The notes: generated from the letters alone by a model not told the origin. 64,000 nucleotides of DNA from Candidatus Kinetoplastibacterium crithidii (ex Angomonas deanei ATCC 30255) (GCF_000319225.1 NC_019815.1:62001-126000); one strand, 5' to 3'; positions 27,599 to 37,892 are shown, numbered from the stretch's first letter. Numbers and translations: made by a program.

Positions 27599-28672
27599 TT
27601 ATTGATGTTTCTCATCAAATTGTATGTTTTTCTGTTTATTATTGATGATGTCTGTTGATCCAATATGGTTTAATGTTATTGATGTTGCTATTCTTCCCCT
27701 TGGTGTTCTTTGTATATAACCATGTTGAATAAGATAAGGTTCAATAACATCTTCAATTGTATCTTTCTCTTCTCCTATTGATGCAGCTAAGCTATCTATT
27801 CCTACTGGTCCTCCGTCAAACCTATACACTATAGCTTCTAGTAATTTTCTATCCATCAAATCAAGACCATGAGGGTCTACTTCTAGCATCGTTAGAGCAT
27901 GATTTGCTATTTCTGCATTTATGTTTCCTTCAGCTTTTACTTCAGCATAGTCTCTTACTCTTCGCAATAATCTATTTGCTATTCTAGGTGTTCCTCTTGA
28001 TCTATTTGCTATTTCATTAGCCCCATCATTTGTAATGCTTGTGTTAAGTAACTTTGCACTACGCATAATAATTTGAGTTAATTCTTTGGGGTTATAAAAT
28101 TCAAGACGAGAAACAATACCAAATCGATCCCTTAAAGGATTTGTTAGCATTCCTGCTCTAGTAGTTGCTCCTATTAAAGTAAATGGTTGTAGATCAAGTT
28201 TTACGCTTTTCGCAGATGGGCCTTCTCCTATTAGAATATCAATCTGGAAATCTTCTAGAGCAGGGTATAAGATCTCTTCCACAACAGATGATAGTCTATG
28301 GATTTCATCTATAAATAGCACATCATTTTTTTCCATATTGGTAAGTATAGCTGCTAGATCACCAGGTTTTTCTAGTATTGGTCCTGATGTTTGGCGTAAG
28401 TTAGCCTTCATTTCATGAGAAATAATATGAGCCATTGTTGTCTTTCCTAATCCTGGAGGACCAAACAATAACACATGATCTAGAGCTTCATTTCTTTGAG
28501 TAGCAGCTTTTATAAAAATATTTAATTGTTCACACGTGTTTTTTTGTCCAATATATTCAGAGAGACTTTTTGGACGCAAGGCTTTTTCAACTTTTTCTTC
28601 TACAGTATATTTGGCCGGTTCCAAAATATTTCTAGTGGCATTTGATTTTAGATGGTCAGATTTTATGGCCAT
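27599..28672 (-). CDS. ruvB: Holliday junction branch-migration ATPase RuvB
   Basis: AAA+ hexameric motor that, with RuvA, moves Holliday junctions. Walker [15 protein letters not shown], Walker [13 protein letters not shown], sensor [20 protein letters not shown] and the arginine-finger region are intact. The C-terminal winged helix includes IQRTPRGR. I chose ATG at 28672 (357 aa); an upstream TTG at 28690 adds six residues. It follows ruvA by about 100 bp and ruvC before that, all on the minus strand. Confidence 0.97.
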   Translation of the reverse strand: MAIKSDHLKSNATRNILEPAKYTVEEKVEKALRPKSLSEYIGQKNTCEQLNIFIKAATQRNEALDHVLLFGPPGLGKTTMAHIISHEMKANLRQTSGPILEKPGDLAAILTNMEKNDVLFIDEIHRLSSVVEEILYPALEDFQIDILIGEGPSAKSVKLDLQPFTLIGATTRAGMLTNPLRDRFGIVSRLEFYNPKELTQIIMRSAKLLNTSITNDGANEIANRSRGTPRIANRLLRRVRDYAEVKAEGNINAEIANHALTMLEVDPHGLDLMDRKLLEAIVYRFDGGPVGIDSLAASIGEEKDTIEDVIEPYLIQHGYIQRTPRGRIATSITLNHIGSTDIINNKQKNIQFDEKHQ

Positions 28673-28777
28673 ATATTTTATTTCTTCCAAGATATGATTA
28701 AATTATTATTCTAATCCATAATTTATGGAATTAAAAAGAATGTTTGGTAAATTTAATATATTGTGTATTGATATGTT

Positions 28778-29353
28778 TTAGCTTTTGTTTAATAGTCTAA
28801 GAGCATATTTTATAGTTTCTGGCAGAGTCAGTTGATCTGGTAATAAATTAATTATAGACATAATCTCTTTTGATGAATACCCCAAAGAAGTCATTGCTTC
28901 TATTATGTCTGTTTTCTTACCTGATTCACAAAAATTATCTTCAATATGTGAGGATTTTATTTTATCTCTCATTTCTAATATTAGTCTTTCTGCTGTTTTC
29001 TGTCCTATTCCTGGTATTTTAGTTAAGATTGACGTGTCTTGTAATGTAATTGCTGATATTATTTCTTTAACAGTCATGTTAGATAAGATTGACAAAGCTG
29101 TTCTTATTCCAATGCCATTTGTTTTCATAAGGGATTTAAATATAACTCTATCTTGTTGGTTATCAAATCCAAATAATATATGTGCATCTTCTCTTATTAC
29201 CAAATAAGTAAATAATGTAACTTTTTCTCCAATCTTGGGTAATTTTGTTAATAGACTTGTTGGTATTTCTATTTCATAACCGACTCCATGCACATCTACA
29301 CAAATGCTGTTCGACCATGTTTCTAACAATAAGCCAGAGATTCTTTCTATCAT
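28778..29353 (-). CDS. ruvA: Holliday junction DNA-binding subunit RuvA
   Basis: Tetrameric junction-binding partner of RuvB. The N-terminal OB-fold begins MIERISGLLLE, which favours ATG 29353 over the TTG at 29359. Two helix-hairpin-helix motifs are seen (LMKTNGIGIRTALSIL; LTKIPGIGQKTAERLILEMRDK), followed by a C-terminal RuvB-binding domain (DIIEAMTSLGYSSKEI). Length 191 aa is standard. It sits between ruvC and ruvB. Confidence 0.96.
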   Translation of the reverse strand: MIERISGLLLETWSNSICVDVHGVGYEIEIPTSLLTKLPKIGEKVTLFTYLVIREDAHILFGFDNQQDRVIFKSLMKTNGIGIRTALSILSNMTVKEIISAITLQDTSILTKIPGIGQKTAERLILEMRDKIKSSHIEDNFCESGKKTDIIEAMTSLGYSSKEIMSIINLLPDQLTLPETIKYALRLLNKS

Positions 29354-29386
29354 ATGCAATACAACCTAATATCATAATTAGCCATG

Positions 29387-29935
29387 TTATATAATTAACC
29401 GTCCATTTTTAACTTTTTTTCTGCCATCTAATGAGTTTTCTATTTTTAAAATTTTATTTTGTAACGAGCTAACATGAGCATGACAAATAGCGCACGCAAG
29501 TGCATCTGCAGAATCTGATGCGGGCATGCCATTTAATGATAGCAAATGTTGCACCATTGTTTGCATCTGTCTTTTTGCGGCTCTTCCAGTGCCAACTACC
29601 GCTTTTTTTATTTGTAGTGCTGTATATTCATAAGTTGGTATGCTTTCACTAGCAACTGAACAAAAAGCTGCTCCTCTAGCTTGGCCAAGCAATAAGGTAG
29701 TAGCTGGATTTGTATTCATAAATATTATTTCGATAGATGCTACATCTGGCTTTGTTTCCTCTATAACCTGTTTTAAATTATCAAAAATAACTTTTAGTCT
29801 TTCGGACATAGGCATAACAGGTGGTACCAATATGGTGCCACTTGTTATGTATGATATATTAGTGCCATGTTTATCTATGACTCCAAATCCAGTTTTTCTT
29901 AACCCTGGATCTATTCCTAATATTCTCATGCTCAT
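29387..29935 (-). CDS. ruvC: Crossover junction endodeoxyribonuclease RuvC
   Basis: Resolves Holliday junctions by paired nicks. RNase H-like catalytic acids are visible: Asp in [17 protein letters not shown], Glu in VASIEIIFM, and the C-terminal Asp in [15 protein letters not shown]. The K-rich DNA-contact segment [10 protein letters not shown] is present. Length 182 aa is normal. An ATG two codons in (MRILG) could also be the start. purH ends 15 bp upstream. Together with ruvA and ruvB the resolvasome is complete. Confidence 0.96.
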   Translation of the reverse strand: MSMRILGIDPGLRKTGFGVIDKHGTNISYITSGTILVPPVMPMSERLKVIFDNLKQVIEETKPDVASIEIIFMNTNPATTLLLGQARGAAFCSVASESIPTYEYTALQIKKAVVGTGRAAKRQMQTMVQHLLSLNGMPASDSADALACAICHAHVSSLQNKILKIENSLDGRKKVKNGRLII

Positions 29936-29950
29936 TTATATAGTTTGGTT

Positions 29951-31546
29951 TTAATGTTTGAAATGTCTAGTCCCTGTCATTGCCATAACTATATTATGTT
30001 CATTCGCTGCTTCAATTACCTCATTATCTCTTAAGCTGCCACCAGGCTGAATTATACAACTGCTTCCAGATTGGACAATTACATCTAAACCATCTCTAAA
30101 AGGGAAAAATGCATCTGATGCAGCTACAGAATTTTTAAGACTAAGACCAGCATTATCTGCTTTTATTGAAGCAATTCTTGCTGAGTCAATGCGGCTCATT
30201 TGACCTGCGCCAACACCTAAAGTCATTTCATTAGAAGCAAATACTATGGCATTCGATTTTACAAATTTTGCAACTGTCCATGCAAAAAGCATGTCTTTAG
30301 TTTCTTGATCTGTAGGTTTTCTTTTTGTAACAATTTTTATTTTGCCCAAGTCGGTTTTACAGGAATCTGGTGATTGCATTAGCCATCCTCCTCCTACTCT
30401 TTTAATATCAAAGTCATTCTGAGAATATCCAATTGGTATTTCTAATACTCTAATATTCTGTTTTTCTGAGAGTATAAGAATAGCCTCTTCATCATAAGAA
30501 GGAGCTATTAATAACTCTAGGAATTGGTTGTTTATGATTGTCTTAGCTGTTTTAGCATTAACACGGCTATTAAAAGCAATAATTCCACCAAATGCTGATG
30601 TTGGGTCTGTTTGAAATGCTTTTGAGTATGCTTCTAAAGTATCTGAGGCAACTGCAACTCCACATGGGTTGGCGTGTTTTACAATAACACAAGCTATTGC
30701 ATTATTAAAACTACGGACACATTCCCAAGCTGCATCGGCATCAGCTATATTATTAAAAGATAACTCTTTTCCTTGTATTTGTTTATAAGATCCTAGTAAG
30801 CCAGATATATTTTTTCTATCTACATAAAAAGAAGCTGTTTGATGAGGATTCTCTCCATATCTTAATGATTGTTGTTTGTTTGTTTGAATAGTGATGATAT
30901 CTGGCCATTTTTGTTTTGATGGAGTTAGATTATAATCTGGTTGTTCATCTATGATGCTGTTTAAATAATTGCTGATAATTCCATCATATAAGGCAGTGTG
31001 TGCAAATACTTTTTTTGCAAGCTCCAATCTTAATTTATAAGAAGTATTACCAGATAGATCTATTTCATTAATAACATTTTTATAATCTTGTGGATCAACA
31101 ATTACAGTAACTCCTCCATTTATAGTTCCATGATTTTTTGCTGCTGATCGTAACATGGCTGGGCCACCAATATCTATATTTTCAATAGCATTAGAAAAAG
31201 TGCAATTATCTTTTGAAACTGTTTCGTAGAAAGGGTAGAGGTTTACTGCTAAAATATCAATTTTGTCTATATTATATTTTTTTATAATATCTAAATGATC
31301 TTGCTTATCTCTTCTTGCTAATAATCCACCATGAATCTTAGGGTGCAAAGTTTTTACTCTGCCATCTAGCATTTCAGGAAAATCTGTATATTCTGACACT
31401 TCAGTAACTTTGATCCCAGATTCTTTTAAAAGTTTAGATGTTCCTCCTGTAGATAGTATTCTAATATTTCTTGATTCTAAGGCTTTAGCAAAATCAATGA
31501 TTCCTTCTTTATCTGATACAGAGAGTAGTGCGGTTTCAATTTTCAT
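29951..31546 (-). CDS. purH: Bifunctional AICAR formyltransferase / IMP cyclohydrolase
   Basis: Catalyses the last two steps to IMP in purine synthesis. The N-terminal MGS-like cyclohydrolase domain begins [21 protein letters not shown] and has [11 protein letters not shown] and [16 protein letters not shown]. The C-terminal AICAR transformylase shows [34 protein letters not shown] and [10 protein letters not shown] at the end. I use ATG 31546 (531 aa), the family start; an upstream in-frame start would add 12 residues. fis lies upstream, the common fis-purH pairing in betaproteobacteria. Confidence 0.97.
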   Translation of the reverse strand: MKIETALLSVSDKEGIIDFAKALESRNIRILSTGGTSKLLKESGIKVTEVSEYTDFPEMLDGRVKTLHPKIHGGLLARRDKQDHLDIIKKYNIDKIDILAVNLYPFYETVSKDNCTFSNAIENIDIGGPAMLRSAAKNHGTINGGVTVIVDPQDYKNVINEIDLSGNTSYKLRLELAKKVFAHTALYDGIISNYLNSIIDEQPDYNLTPSKQKWPDIITIQTNKQQSLRYGENPHQTASFYVDRKNISGLLGSYKQIQGKELSFNNIADADAAWECVRSFNNAIACVIVKHANPCGVAVASDTLEAYSKAFQTDPTSAFGGIIAFNSRVNAKTAKTIINNQFLELLIAPSYDEEAILILSEKQNIRVLEIPIGYSQNDFDIKRVGGGWLMQSPDSCKTDLGKIKIVTKRKPTDQETKDMLFAWTVAKFVKSNAIVFASNEMTLGVGAGQMSRIDSARIASIKADNAGLSLKNSVAASDAFFPFRDGLDVIVQSGSSCIIQPGGSLRDNEVIEAANEHNIVMAMTGTRHFKH

Positions 31547-31618
31547 AATAATAAATATGTTATAAATATTATAAAAACACAATAAATAAAATTCTTGGTT
31601 TTTATGAAAGACCTAAAT

Positions 31619-31852
31619 TTATATATTGTGAGCAATTAATTTTTTTCTTAAAGTACTTCTAGTAATTCCTAATATTTCAGATGCCTTGGATTGGTTATTG
31701 CCAGCTTTCTCTAGAGCAACCTCTATAACTGGTTTTTCAACGCATAACATAACCATTTTCAGCATATTACACGGTTCAGAATCTCCTAAATCTTCTAGAT
31801 ATCGAGACAGGCTTATTCTTATGCATTCCTCAAAAAGATCTTCTTTTTTCAT
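31619..31852 (-). CDS. fis: Fis-family nucleoid/transcription regulator
   Basis: Small DNA-bending protein that in enterobacteria activates rRNA and tRNA promoters and aids site-specific recombination. The 77-aa sequence ends in the typical helix-turn-helix: KAGNNQSKASEILGITRSTLRKKL. The N-terminal part is shorter than E. coli Fis (98 aa), as usual in betaproteobacteria. It precedes purH on the same strand. In many relatives dusB lies directly before fis; here upstream there is only a 146-bp AT-rich gap and pepP, so dusB is not linked. Confidence 0.93.
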   Translation of the reverse strand: MKKEDLFEECIRISLSRYLEDLGDSEPCNMLKMVMLCVEKPVIEVALEKAGNNQSKASEILGITRSTLRKKLIAHNI

Positions 31853-31998
31853 TTTATAAAAAACTCAGCGTTCCTAAATGTAACTATTTTGTTATTGTAT
31901 ACTTATATAATCATATACTATATGTTTAATACATTATATATAAATAAATGATTTCTATTACGTTTATATTTATTGCTTTTAATAGAAGTTAGGATTTA

Positions 31999-33336
31999 TT
32001 AGATTATTATTGAATCCTTCATTATTTTTTCTATTTCATGAGCTTTAACTGGTACATTTTTTGTAATAATTTCACATTCATTGGTTTTAATAAGAATAGT
32101 ATCTTCTATTCTTATTCCAATATTCCAGAAATGACTTGGTATATTATTAGATTGTCTAATATATAGACCAGGTTCTATTGTAAGTAACATTCCAGGTTTT
32201 AGTTTTGTCCAGTTCTTAATATTATCTTCTGATGAAGAGTAGTATGAACCAACATCATGTACATCAAGACCAATCCAGTGGCTCGTGCTATGTGGGTAGA
32301 ATTCTTTGTATTTCTGATTTTCTATTATTTCATCTTTATCGCCAACCAGGATTTTTTCATCTAATAATCCTTGTATTAAGATCTTTAGAGCAGCTTGGTG
32401 AGGATCATTAAAACTATTGCCTGTCTTGCAAGAATCTATAGCAGTTTTTTGAGCTTCTAGTACTATGTTATATATAGCTAATTGTGAAGGGCTGAATTTG
32501 CCATTGGCAGGGAATGTTCTTGTTATATCTGAAGCGTAACTATTTAGTTCGCATCCTGCATCTACAAGTATTAGATCTCCATTTTTGATTTTTTGATTAT
32601 TTTTAATATAGTGAAGTGTGCAAGAGTTCTTGCCTGATGCAACTATACTATTATAAGAAATTGACTGTGCTCCTTGTTTTCTAAAATTGTAAGAAATTCT
32701 AGATTCTAGCTCATATTCATACATTCCAATTTTGCAATATTTTAGAAGATCCAGATGTGCTTCTGCTGAAATTTGAGCTGCTAGTTTCATTGTTTTTATT
32801 TCTGAGTTATCTTTTATTAACCTCATTTCACTTACAATATCAGATAAATCACAAATATGTTTTATTTTGTTTGTTGTTTTTATTTGTTCATTTATAGAAT
32901 CAAAGATTTTATTTTTTTGTCCTATATATTTGTTCATTTCTATATATATGGAATTAATAGATAGATTATTGATAATGTCAGATATTACTATATCGAATTT
33001 CTCTATTGGATAAGCATAATCAAACTTAAATACTCTACCTGCTACTTCATTTCCATATACCTCTCCAGTCCACATTTCATTATTTTTGTTTTTTGGTAAG
33101 CAGAAGAGAAAAGATTTATTTTGTTTGCCAGCCACTAGTACTATACATGAATTTGGTTCTGTGAATCCTGATAAATAATAGAAATTGCTATCATGTCTAT
33201 ATTGAAATTCATTATCATTATTTCTATAAAATTTTTTGGCATTAGGAATAATTATGATTCCTCCACCTAATTCATTTATTTTTTTTATTAATGTTTCCCT
33301 ACGTTTTTGAAATTGCGTTACAGATATTGTTTTCAT
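31999..33336 (-). CDS. pepP: Xaa-Pro aminopeptidase (aminopeptidase P)
   Basis: Dimanganese pita-bread metallopeptidase removing N-terminal residues before proline. Metal ligands are visible in LVDAGCELNSYASDITRTF (two Asp), HSTSHWIGLDVHDVG (His), LTIEPGLYI (Glu) and GIRIEDTILI (Glu). The N-terminal creatinase-like domain contains FYYLSGFTEPNS. Length 445 aa is full. It starts a few bases after the galU stop, so galU and pepP may be co-transcribed. Confidence 0.95.
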   Translation of the reverse strand: MKTISVTQFQKRRETLIKKINELGGGIIIIPNAKKFYRNNDNEFQYRHDSNFYYLSGFTEPNSCIVLVAGKQNKSFLFCLPKNKNNEMWTGEVYGNEVAGRVFKFDYAYPIEKFDIVISDIINNLSINSIYIEMNKYIGQKNKIFDSINEQIKTTNKIKHICDLSDIVSEMRLIKDNSEIKTMKLAAQISAEAHLDLLKYCKIGMYEYELESRISYNFRKQGAQSISYNSIVASGKNSCTLHYIKNNQKIKNGDLILVDAGCELNSYASDITRTFPANGKFSPSQLAIYNIVLEAQKTAIDSCKTGNSFNDPHQAALKILIQGLLDEKILVGDKDEIIENQKYKEFYPHSTSHWIGLDVHDVGSYYSSSEDNIKNWTKLKPGMLLTIEPGLYIRQSNNIPSHFWNIGIRIEDTILIKTNECEIITKNVPVKAHEIEKIMKDSIII

Positions 33337-33349
33337 TACAGCATACCTT

Positions 33350-34213
33350 TTATTCTATAAACTTATTTATTGCATTGAATCCATGATATTTTTTTCCAAA
33401 ATATATGTTGGCATAGAATATTCCATGTTTTGTTCCACAATCAAATCTTTGCCCTTCATATCTATAAGCCAAGATCTTTTGTTCTTTTAAAAGAGAGATT
33501 ATAGCTGCAGTTAATTGAATTTCGCCTTTTATATCTGGTGTGATAATACGTAGATGATCGAAAATATCAGGTTTAAGTATATATCTGCCAACGATAGCCG
33601 TTTGAGATGGAGAGCTTTTTCGAGTAGGTTTTTCTACAATACTACTAATTTCTTCAGTATTTTTTATTTTAGGATATTTTTGCGTGGCTGCTATGCCATA
33701 ATTTTCTACGTCTTCTAATGAAACATCTTGAATAGCAATAACATTAGAATTTGTTTGTTGAAATATCAGCATTAATTGTTTAATGGCAGGTATTTTAGAG
33801 TCTATTAGATCATCCGCTAGTATTACAGCGAATTCTTCATTATTTATAATATGCTCAGCGCTCAGTATTGCATGACCAAGACCTAGTGGTTTTGATTGTC
33901 TGATAAAGCTAAATTTTATATTTCTTGGTACAATGTTTTCTATTATGCTGAGCATTTCGGTTTTATTATTATCAATTAGATATTTTTCTAATTCTGGAGA
34001 TGAGTCGAAATGATCTTCTATGATTCTTTTGTTGCGGCTGGTAATAAAAATTAATTCAGTTATTCCAGCAGATATGGCTTCTTCTACAGCATATTGAATT
34101 AAAGGTTTATCTATTATTGGAATTATTTCTTTGGGGAGTGCTTTTGTTATTGGTAAAAGTCTTGTCCCCATTCCACCTCCTAATGGAAATATAGCCTTTC
34201 TAATCTTGCTCAT
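33350..34213 (-). CDS. galU: UTP-glucose-1-phosphate uridylyltransferase
   Basis: Makes UDP-glucose for lipopolysaccharide and other glycans. The nucleotide-binding start reads AIFPLGGGMGTRLLPITKALPKE; most GalU proteins have xAGxGTR, so the GGGMGTR form is a slight variant. ITSRNKRIIEDHFD, FAVILADDLID and SIVEKP follow in the usual order, with FDCGTKHG near the end. Length 287 aa. pepP follows 13 bp downstream. Confidence 0.94.
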   Translation of the reverse strand: MSKIRKAIFPLGGGMGTRLLPITKALPKEIIPIIDKPLIQYAVEEAISAGITELIFITSRNKRIIEDHFDSSPELEKYLIDNNKTEMLSIIENIVPRNIKFSFIRQSKPLGLGHAILSAEHIINNEEFAVILADDLIDSKIPAIKQLMLIFQQTNSNVIAIQDVSLEDVENYGIAATQKYPKIKNTEEISSIVEKPTRKSSPSQTAIVGRYILKPDIFDHLRIITPDIKGEIQLTAAIISLLKEQKILAYRYEGQRFDCGTKHGIFYANIYFGKKYHGFNAINKFIE

Positions 34214-34381
34214 TATTTGATATAAGTTTATGTTGTTAGGTGGTTATTAATTTTTAATATAAGTATATTTGGAGTTAGAAAATCATCAATGGCTTGAGGT
34301 TCTAGTATAATCTAGATAACATTTAGAATTTATCATATATAATCATTATTTATCTATAAAATATCATGATTATATTTATTG

Positions 34382-34567
34382 CTATATTGTTGATTCTTGT
34401 TTATTAATTTGATATTTTGCCCCGCAATAAGGGCAAATTGTTACTTTTTTATTAGTTAAATCTAGAAATACTCTGGGATGCATGTTCCAGATTTCTTTTT
34501 CATAGTCTGGGCAGGATAACATTGTTTTATTGTGGTGATTATCAAAGTCTAGATAATTGGTTTTCAT
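34382..34567 (-). CDS. CHCC-type zinc-finger domain protein, 61 aa
   Basis: A short protein with one Cys-His-Cys-Cys zinc site: Cys in LSCPDYEKEIWN, His in MHPRVFL, and the CPYCGAKY pair. This is the zf-CHCC family, found as a conserved single gene in proteobacteria and, in mitochondria, as the NDUFS6 subunit of complex I. Its bacterial function is not established. It stands alone on the minus strand between galU and rhlE, with about 170 and 210 bp of AT-rich sequence on either side. Its survival in a reduced genome suggests it matters. Confidence 0.85.
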   Translation of the reverse strand: MKTNYLDFDNHHNKTMLSCPDYEKEIWNMHPRVFLDLTNKKVTICPYCGAKYQINKQESTI

Positions 34568-34686
34568 TAGATAGCTCTTATATATTAATTAGTTTTTGTA
34601 AGAAAACATTTGTACTATAAATTTTTGTAATAAAACTACTGTTTAAATAAGTTGGAGTTGTTAATTATATATGACGTTCCTTCTAG

Positions 34687-34723
34687 TTGACAAATATGTA
34701 ACAATACTACTTGTTACATATTT
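34687..34723 (+). promoter_or_regulatory. TTGACA plus 13-bp inverted repeat upstream of rhlE
   Basis: A TTGACA (34687-34692) runs directly into a perfect inverted repeat: AAATATGTAACAA (34692-34704), a six-base spacer, and its complement at 34711-34723. The repeat covers where a -10 box would fall and lies about 55 bp before the rhlE ATG. It could be an operator overlapping a promoter, or the terminator stem of something upstream. Confidence 0.45.
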
Positions 34724-34778
34724 ATATTTTAAAATATAAATATCTATATGTTCAGATAAGGAAGATATACACATAGTT

Positions 34779-36086
34779 ATGAAAGAAAAAAGAGAAAATA
34801 AAAATAAGCAGATTTTATTTGATAGTTTTGGTTTAGATCAACTTTTACTAAACAGCATAAACTCCATAGGTTATGACACTCCAACAGCAATACAAGAAAA
34901 GGCTATACCTTTCATATTGAATGGAAGAGATGTTCTAGGTGCAGCACAGACTGGAACAGGAAAAACAGCAGCTTTTGTTTTACCAATTATTAACAAAATA
35001 TTACCATATGCTAATTCTAGCACCTCTCCAGCTCGTCATTTATTACGTGTCTTAATATTAGTTCCAACGCGTGAGCTTGCAAATCAGGTTTATGACAGTG
35101 TTGTTATTTATAGTAAAAATACTAATTTGCGATCTGTTGTTTTGTTTGGAGGAGCAGATCACTATAATCAAGAAAATAACTTAAAGTTAGGATGTGAGAT
35201 TCTTGTAGCAACGCCAGGAAGGTTGATAGCTCATATCGAGCAAGGTAATTTGCATTTACAAAATATAGAAATTTTTGTTCTTGATGAAGCTGATAGAATG
35301 TTAGATATGGGGTTTATGCCAGATATAGATAAAATCATAAGTAAATTACCTAAAAATAGACAAACTCTTTTCTTTTCAGCTACATTTAGTAAGTTTATGC
35401 GTAAAATAGGCATGTCTTATTTAAAAGATCCAGTTGAATTAGATATTACTAGTCCTAATTCTATAGCTGATAATGTAGAGCAATTATCATATATTGTACC
35501 TAATAGATTTAAGATGGAAGCAGTTGTATCTATCCTTACAGCTAGAGTTCTAGAAACAATAATAATTTTTACTAATACTAAATTATCTACCATAAAACTT
35601 ACATCTTTTTTGCGATCGAGTAATATTCAGTGTGACTCTATTCATGGCGATAAGAGTCAATTAGAAAGAACAGCCGTACTAGAAAGTTTTAAAAATGGTA
35701 TTTTGCGTGTGCTTGTTGCTACAGATGTAGCAGCTAGAGGACTTGATGTACTAGGTATTTCATGTGTTATAAACTTTGATATTCCACATAGTCCTGAAGA
35801 TTATGTACATAGAATAGGAAGAACGGGTAGAGCAAACAATACTGGAGTTGCCATTTCCTTAATATCTAATGATGAAGAAGATGTTTTGTTATCAAGTATT
35901 GAAAAATTTACAGATAGTACAATATTACGGTTGCCTTTAAATCAGATGAAGTTAACCTCTAATGATTCTAGATTATTAGGATCTGGTGTTGATGAACAAC
36001 TTAATAAAAAAGCGGTTCTTTTAGGCTCGAGCGCAATTGCTTCTTCTAACAAAGAAGATCATTTTAATAAAATTAAAATACAATAA
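34779..36086 (+). CDS. rhlE: DEAD-box ATP-dependent RNA helicase, RhlE type
   Basis: RNA helicase for ribosome assembly and RNA decay. Motifs in order: Q motif (FDSFGLDQLLLNSI...GYDTPTAIQ), motif I AAQTGTGKTAAF, Ia PTRELANQV, Ib ATPGRL, II LDEADRMLDMGF, III SATFS, IV IIFTNTK, V ATDVAARGLD and VI HRIGRTGRA. The C-terminal tail is short and lacks the long basic extension of many RhlE proteins. Length 435 aa. It converges with the thioredoxin-like gene, and a stem with a TGGGAAAAA/TTTTTCCCA pairing at the junction may end both transcripts. Confidence 0.93.
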   Translation: MKEKRENKNKQILFDSFGLDQLLLNSINSIGYDTPTAIQEKAIPFILNGRDVLGAAQTGTGKTAAFVLPIINKILPYANSSTSPARHLLRVLILVPTRELANQVYDSVVIYSKNTNLRSVVLFGGADHYNQENNLKLGCEILVATPGRLIAHIEQGNLHLQNIEIFVLDEADRMLDMGFMPDIDKIISKLPKNRQTLFFSATFSKFMRKIGMSYLKDPVELDITSPNSIADNVEQLSYIVPNRFKMEAVVSILTARVLETIIIFTNTKLSTIKLTSFLRSSNIQCDSIHGDKSQLERTAVLESFKNGILRVLVATDVAARGLDVLGISCVINFDIPHSPEDYVHRIGRTGRANNTGVAISLISNDEEDVLLSSIEKFTDSTILRLPLNQMKLTSNDSRLLGSGVDEQLNKKAVLLGSSAIASSNKEDHFNKIKIQ

Positions 36087-36157
36087 CAGTATTAAAATGA
36101 CTAAAGAGAATTACGCTATATTGCTGGGTGGTACTGGGAAAAAAAATTGATAACTAT

Positions 36158-36529
36158 TTATTTCTTTAGTTTTTCCCATAGTTTTGGTGCATTAGTAGAT
36201 GAGTAATGATCATTCATAGTGTCTATACCACTAATTATTTTTGTTAGGTATTTAATATTTGGGTTTATAACACCATAAAAAAGTGTCTTATATTTATTCT
36301 GAATCAATATGGTTGGAAAATTTATTATATCTTCATCATCTAGAAGATAATCATCTTCTTCTATATCTATCCAATAGAAGTTATAGTCTATAAAATTTTC
36401 TGATACTTCATGAAATTTGGATTGATAATCCCTGCATGTGCCACACCATTCTGCGCAAAAGCAGGCTATTATATATTTATTCGAATCACATGAAGATTTC
36501 ACTATATTTTTTTCAGGTTTCAAAATCAT
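36158..36529 (-). CDS. Thioredoxin-like protein with WCGTC active site
   Basis: A 123-aa thioredoxin-fold protein with redox motif AEWCGTCRDY (CxxC) near residue 30, a cis-Pro candidate in DIINFPTILIQ, and no signal peptide. The active site has CGTC rather than the CGPC of housekeeping thioredoxin, so it is probably a specialised reductase or a thiol protein of unknown partner. It follows pyrD by about 20 bp on the same strand. TrxB at 51-52 kb could recycle it. Confidence 0.85.
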   Translation of the reverse strand: MILKPEKNIVKSSCDSNKYIIACFCAEWCGTCRDYQSKFHEVSENFIDYNFYWIDIEEDDYLLDDEDIINFPTILIQNKYKTLFYGVINPNIKYLTKIISGIDTMNDHYSSTNAPKLWEKLKK

Positions 36530-36550
36530 ATAAATATTTTATTAAATTAA

Positions 36551-37606
36551 TTAATTAATATTGATGTTTTCTTTAATAAGATTAAAGCATTCTTCTATAA
36601 TACTAGGACCTTTATATATGAGTCCGGTGTATATTTGTATAGCATTCGCTCCTGCTTCTATTTTTTCCTTTGCCTGTTGTCCTGAAATGATTCCACCTGT
36701 TCCTATTATTGTTATTTCTTGCCCTAGTAATGATTTTAATCGTCTAATAACATTTAAAGATAGTTCATGTAAAGGTTCTCCTGATAGCCCGCCTAATTGG
36801 TCATGATTTTTCAATGTTTCTATTTTTTTTCTTGAAATTGTTGTGTTGGTGGCTATTACTCCATCAATTTTATATTTTAAGAGTAATGTAGAGATGTCTT
36901 CTATTTCTTCATTTATTAAATCTGGTGATATTTTTAATGCTATAGGAACATATTTATTATAATTATCTACTAATTCCTTATGTGTTTCTTTAATCTGAGT
37001 TAAAAGGTTTTCTAAATAATATGTGTTTTGTAAATCACGAAGATTTTTAGTATTTGGAGAAGAAATATTTATGGTTATATAATCAGCATATGGATAAGCT
37101 TTTTTTAGACAAAAAGTATAATCATCAGCAGCATTTTTTAGTTCTGTGTTGAAATTTTTTCCAATGTTTATTCCTAATAAATTATCATTTTTTTGCCACT
37201 CATTATTTTTTATATTATCTAAAATTTTTTCTATTCCATGATTATTAAAACCTAATCTATTTATTATGGCATTAGCTTTAGGTAATCTAAATATTCTTGG
37301 TTTCTGATTTCCATTTTGGGCATAAGGAGTTACAGTTCCTATTTCCATGAATCCAAATCCTAAATTTCCTAGAGCGTCAATACATTCTCCATTTTTGTCA
37401 AGACCTGCTGCTAGACCTATAGGATTTTTGACATTTAACCCCATTATTTTGCTTGGCAAGTTTATAGAAGAGTGTAATTTTTTTCTGAGAAAGTTGTATT
37501 TATATGTTTTGTTAAGCATAAACAATGTAAGGTTGTGGGCTGTTTCTGCATCTATAGAAAACAAAATTTTTCTTATTATTGGGTATGAGCTAGAAATTAT
37601 AGACAT
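36551..37606 (-). CDS. pyrD: Dihydroorotate dehydrogenase, quinone-linked (class 2)
   Basis: FMN enzyme at the inner membrane that oxidises dihydroorotate to orotate for pyrimidine synthesis, passing electrons to quinone. The N-terminal membrane helices (RKILFSIDAETAHNLTLFML) mark class 2. Other motifs are NPIGLAAGLDKNG, GFMEIGTVTP, NISSPNTKNLRDLQ with the catalytic Ser, IATNTTISRK, and IGTGGIISGQQAKEKI with the FMN-phosphate site. Length 351 aa. The use of quinone implies an active respiratory chain. Confidence 0.96.
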   Translation of the reverse strand: MSIISSSYPIIRKILFSIDAETAHNLTLFMLNKTYKYNFLRKKLHSSINLPSKIMGLNVKNPIGLAAGLDKNGECIDALGNLGFGFMEIGTVTPYAQNGNQKPRIFRLPKANAIINRLGFNNHGIEKILDNIKNNEWQKNDNLLGINIGKNFNTELKNAADDYTFCLKKAYPYADYITINISSPNTKNLRDLQNTYYLENLLTQIKETHKELVDNYNKYVPIALKISPDLINEEIEDISTLLLKYKIDGVIATNTTISRKKIETLKNHDQLGGLSGEPLHELSLNVIRRLKSLLGQEITIIGTGGIISGQQAKEKIEAGANAIQIYTGLIYKGPSIIEECFNLIKENININ

Positions 37607-37723
37607 GGTAATCGTCTTTGGAATATTGTGTGTTAGTATGACTATCGGTTATGGTCAAATTATAACATTGATATTTAAAGAAAAATAATTATTGATAAAT
37701 TAATGTGATATTTTATATTAGCT

Positions 37724-37797
37724 TGGAGGCGCAAGACGGAATCGAACCGCCGTACACGGATTTGCAATCCGCTGCATGACCACTCTGCCATTGCGCC
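37724..37797 (-). tRNA. tRNA-Cys (anticodon GCA)
   Basis: On the minus strand the molecule starts GGCGCAATGGCAGAGTGG and ends TTGCGCCTCCA, with the acceptor stem GGCGCAA/TTGCGCC fully paired. The anticodon loop reads ATTGCAAAT with GCA, and the T-loop contains GGTTCGATTCC. CCA is encoded. It lies 19 bp downstream of tRNA-Gly on the same strand, so both are probably one transcript. Confidence 0.96.
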
Positions 37798-37816
37798 ATT
37801 ACTAGATTATCAGAAC

Positions 37817-37892
37817 TGGAGCGGGAAACGAGTCTCGAACTCGCGACCTCAACCTTGGCAAGGTTGCGCTCTACCAACTGAGCTATTCCCGC
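37817..37892 (-). tRNA. tRNA-Gly (anticodon GCC)
   Basis: On the minus strand it runs from GCGGGAATAGCTCAGTTGG to TTCCCGCTCCA. The acceptor stem GCGGGAA/TTCCCGC pairs fully. The anticodon stem-loop ACCTTGCCAAGGT gives GCC. The T-arm has GAGTTCGAGACTC and CCA is encoded. It decodes GGC/GGU. Confidence 0.96.

Noticed and set aside
36131..36180. TGGGAAAAA / TTTTTCCCA stem at the rhlE-thioredoxin junction
   Set aside because: One arm lies inside the thioredoxin-like coding end and the loop is long, so I do not list it as a terminator on its own.
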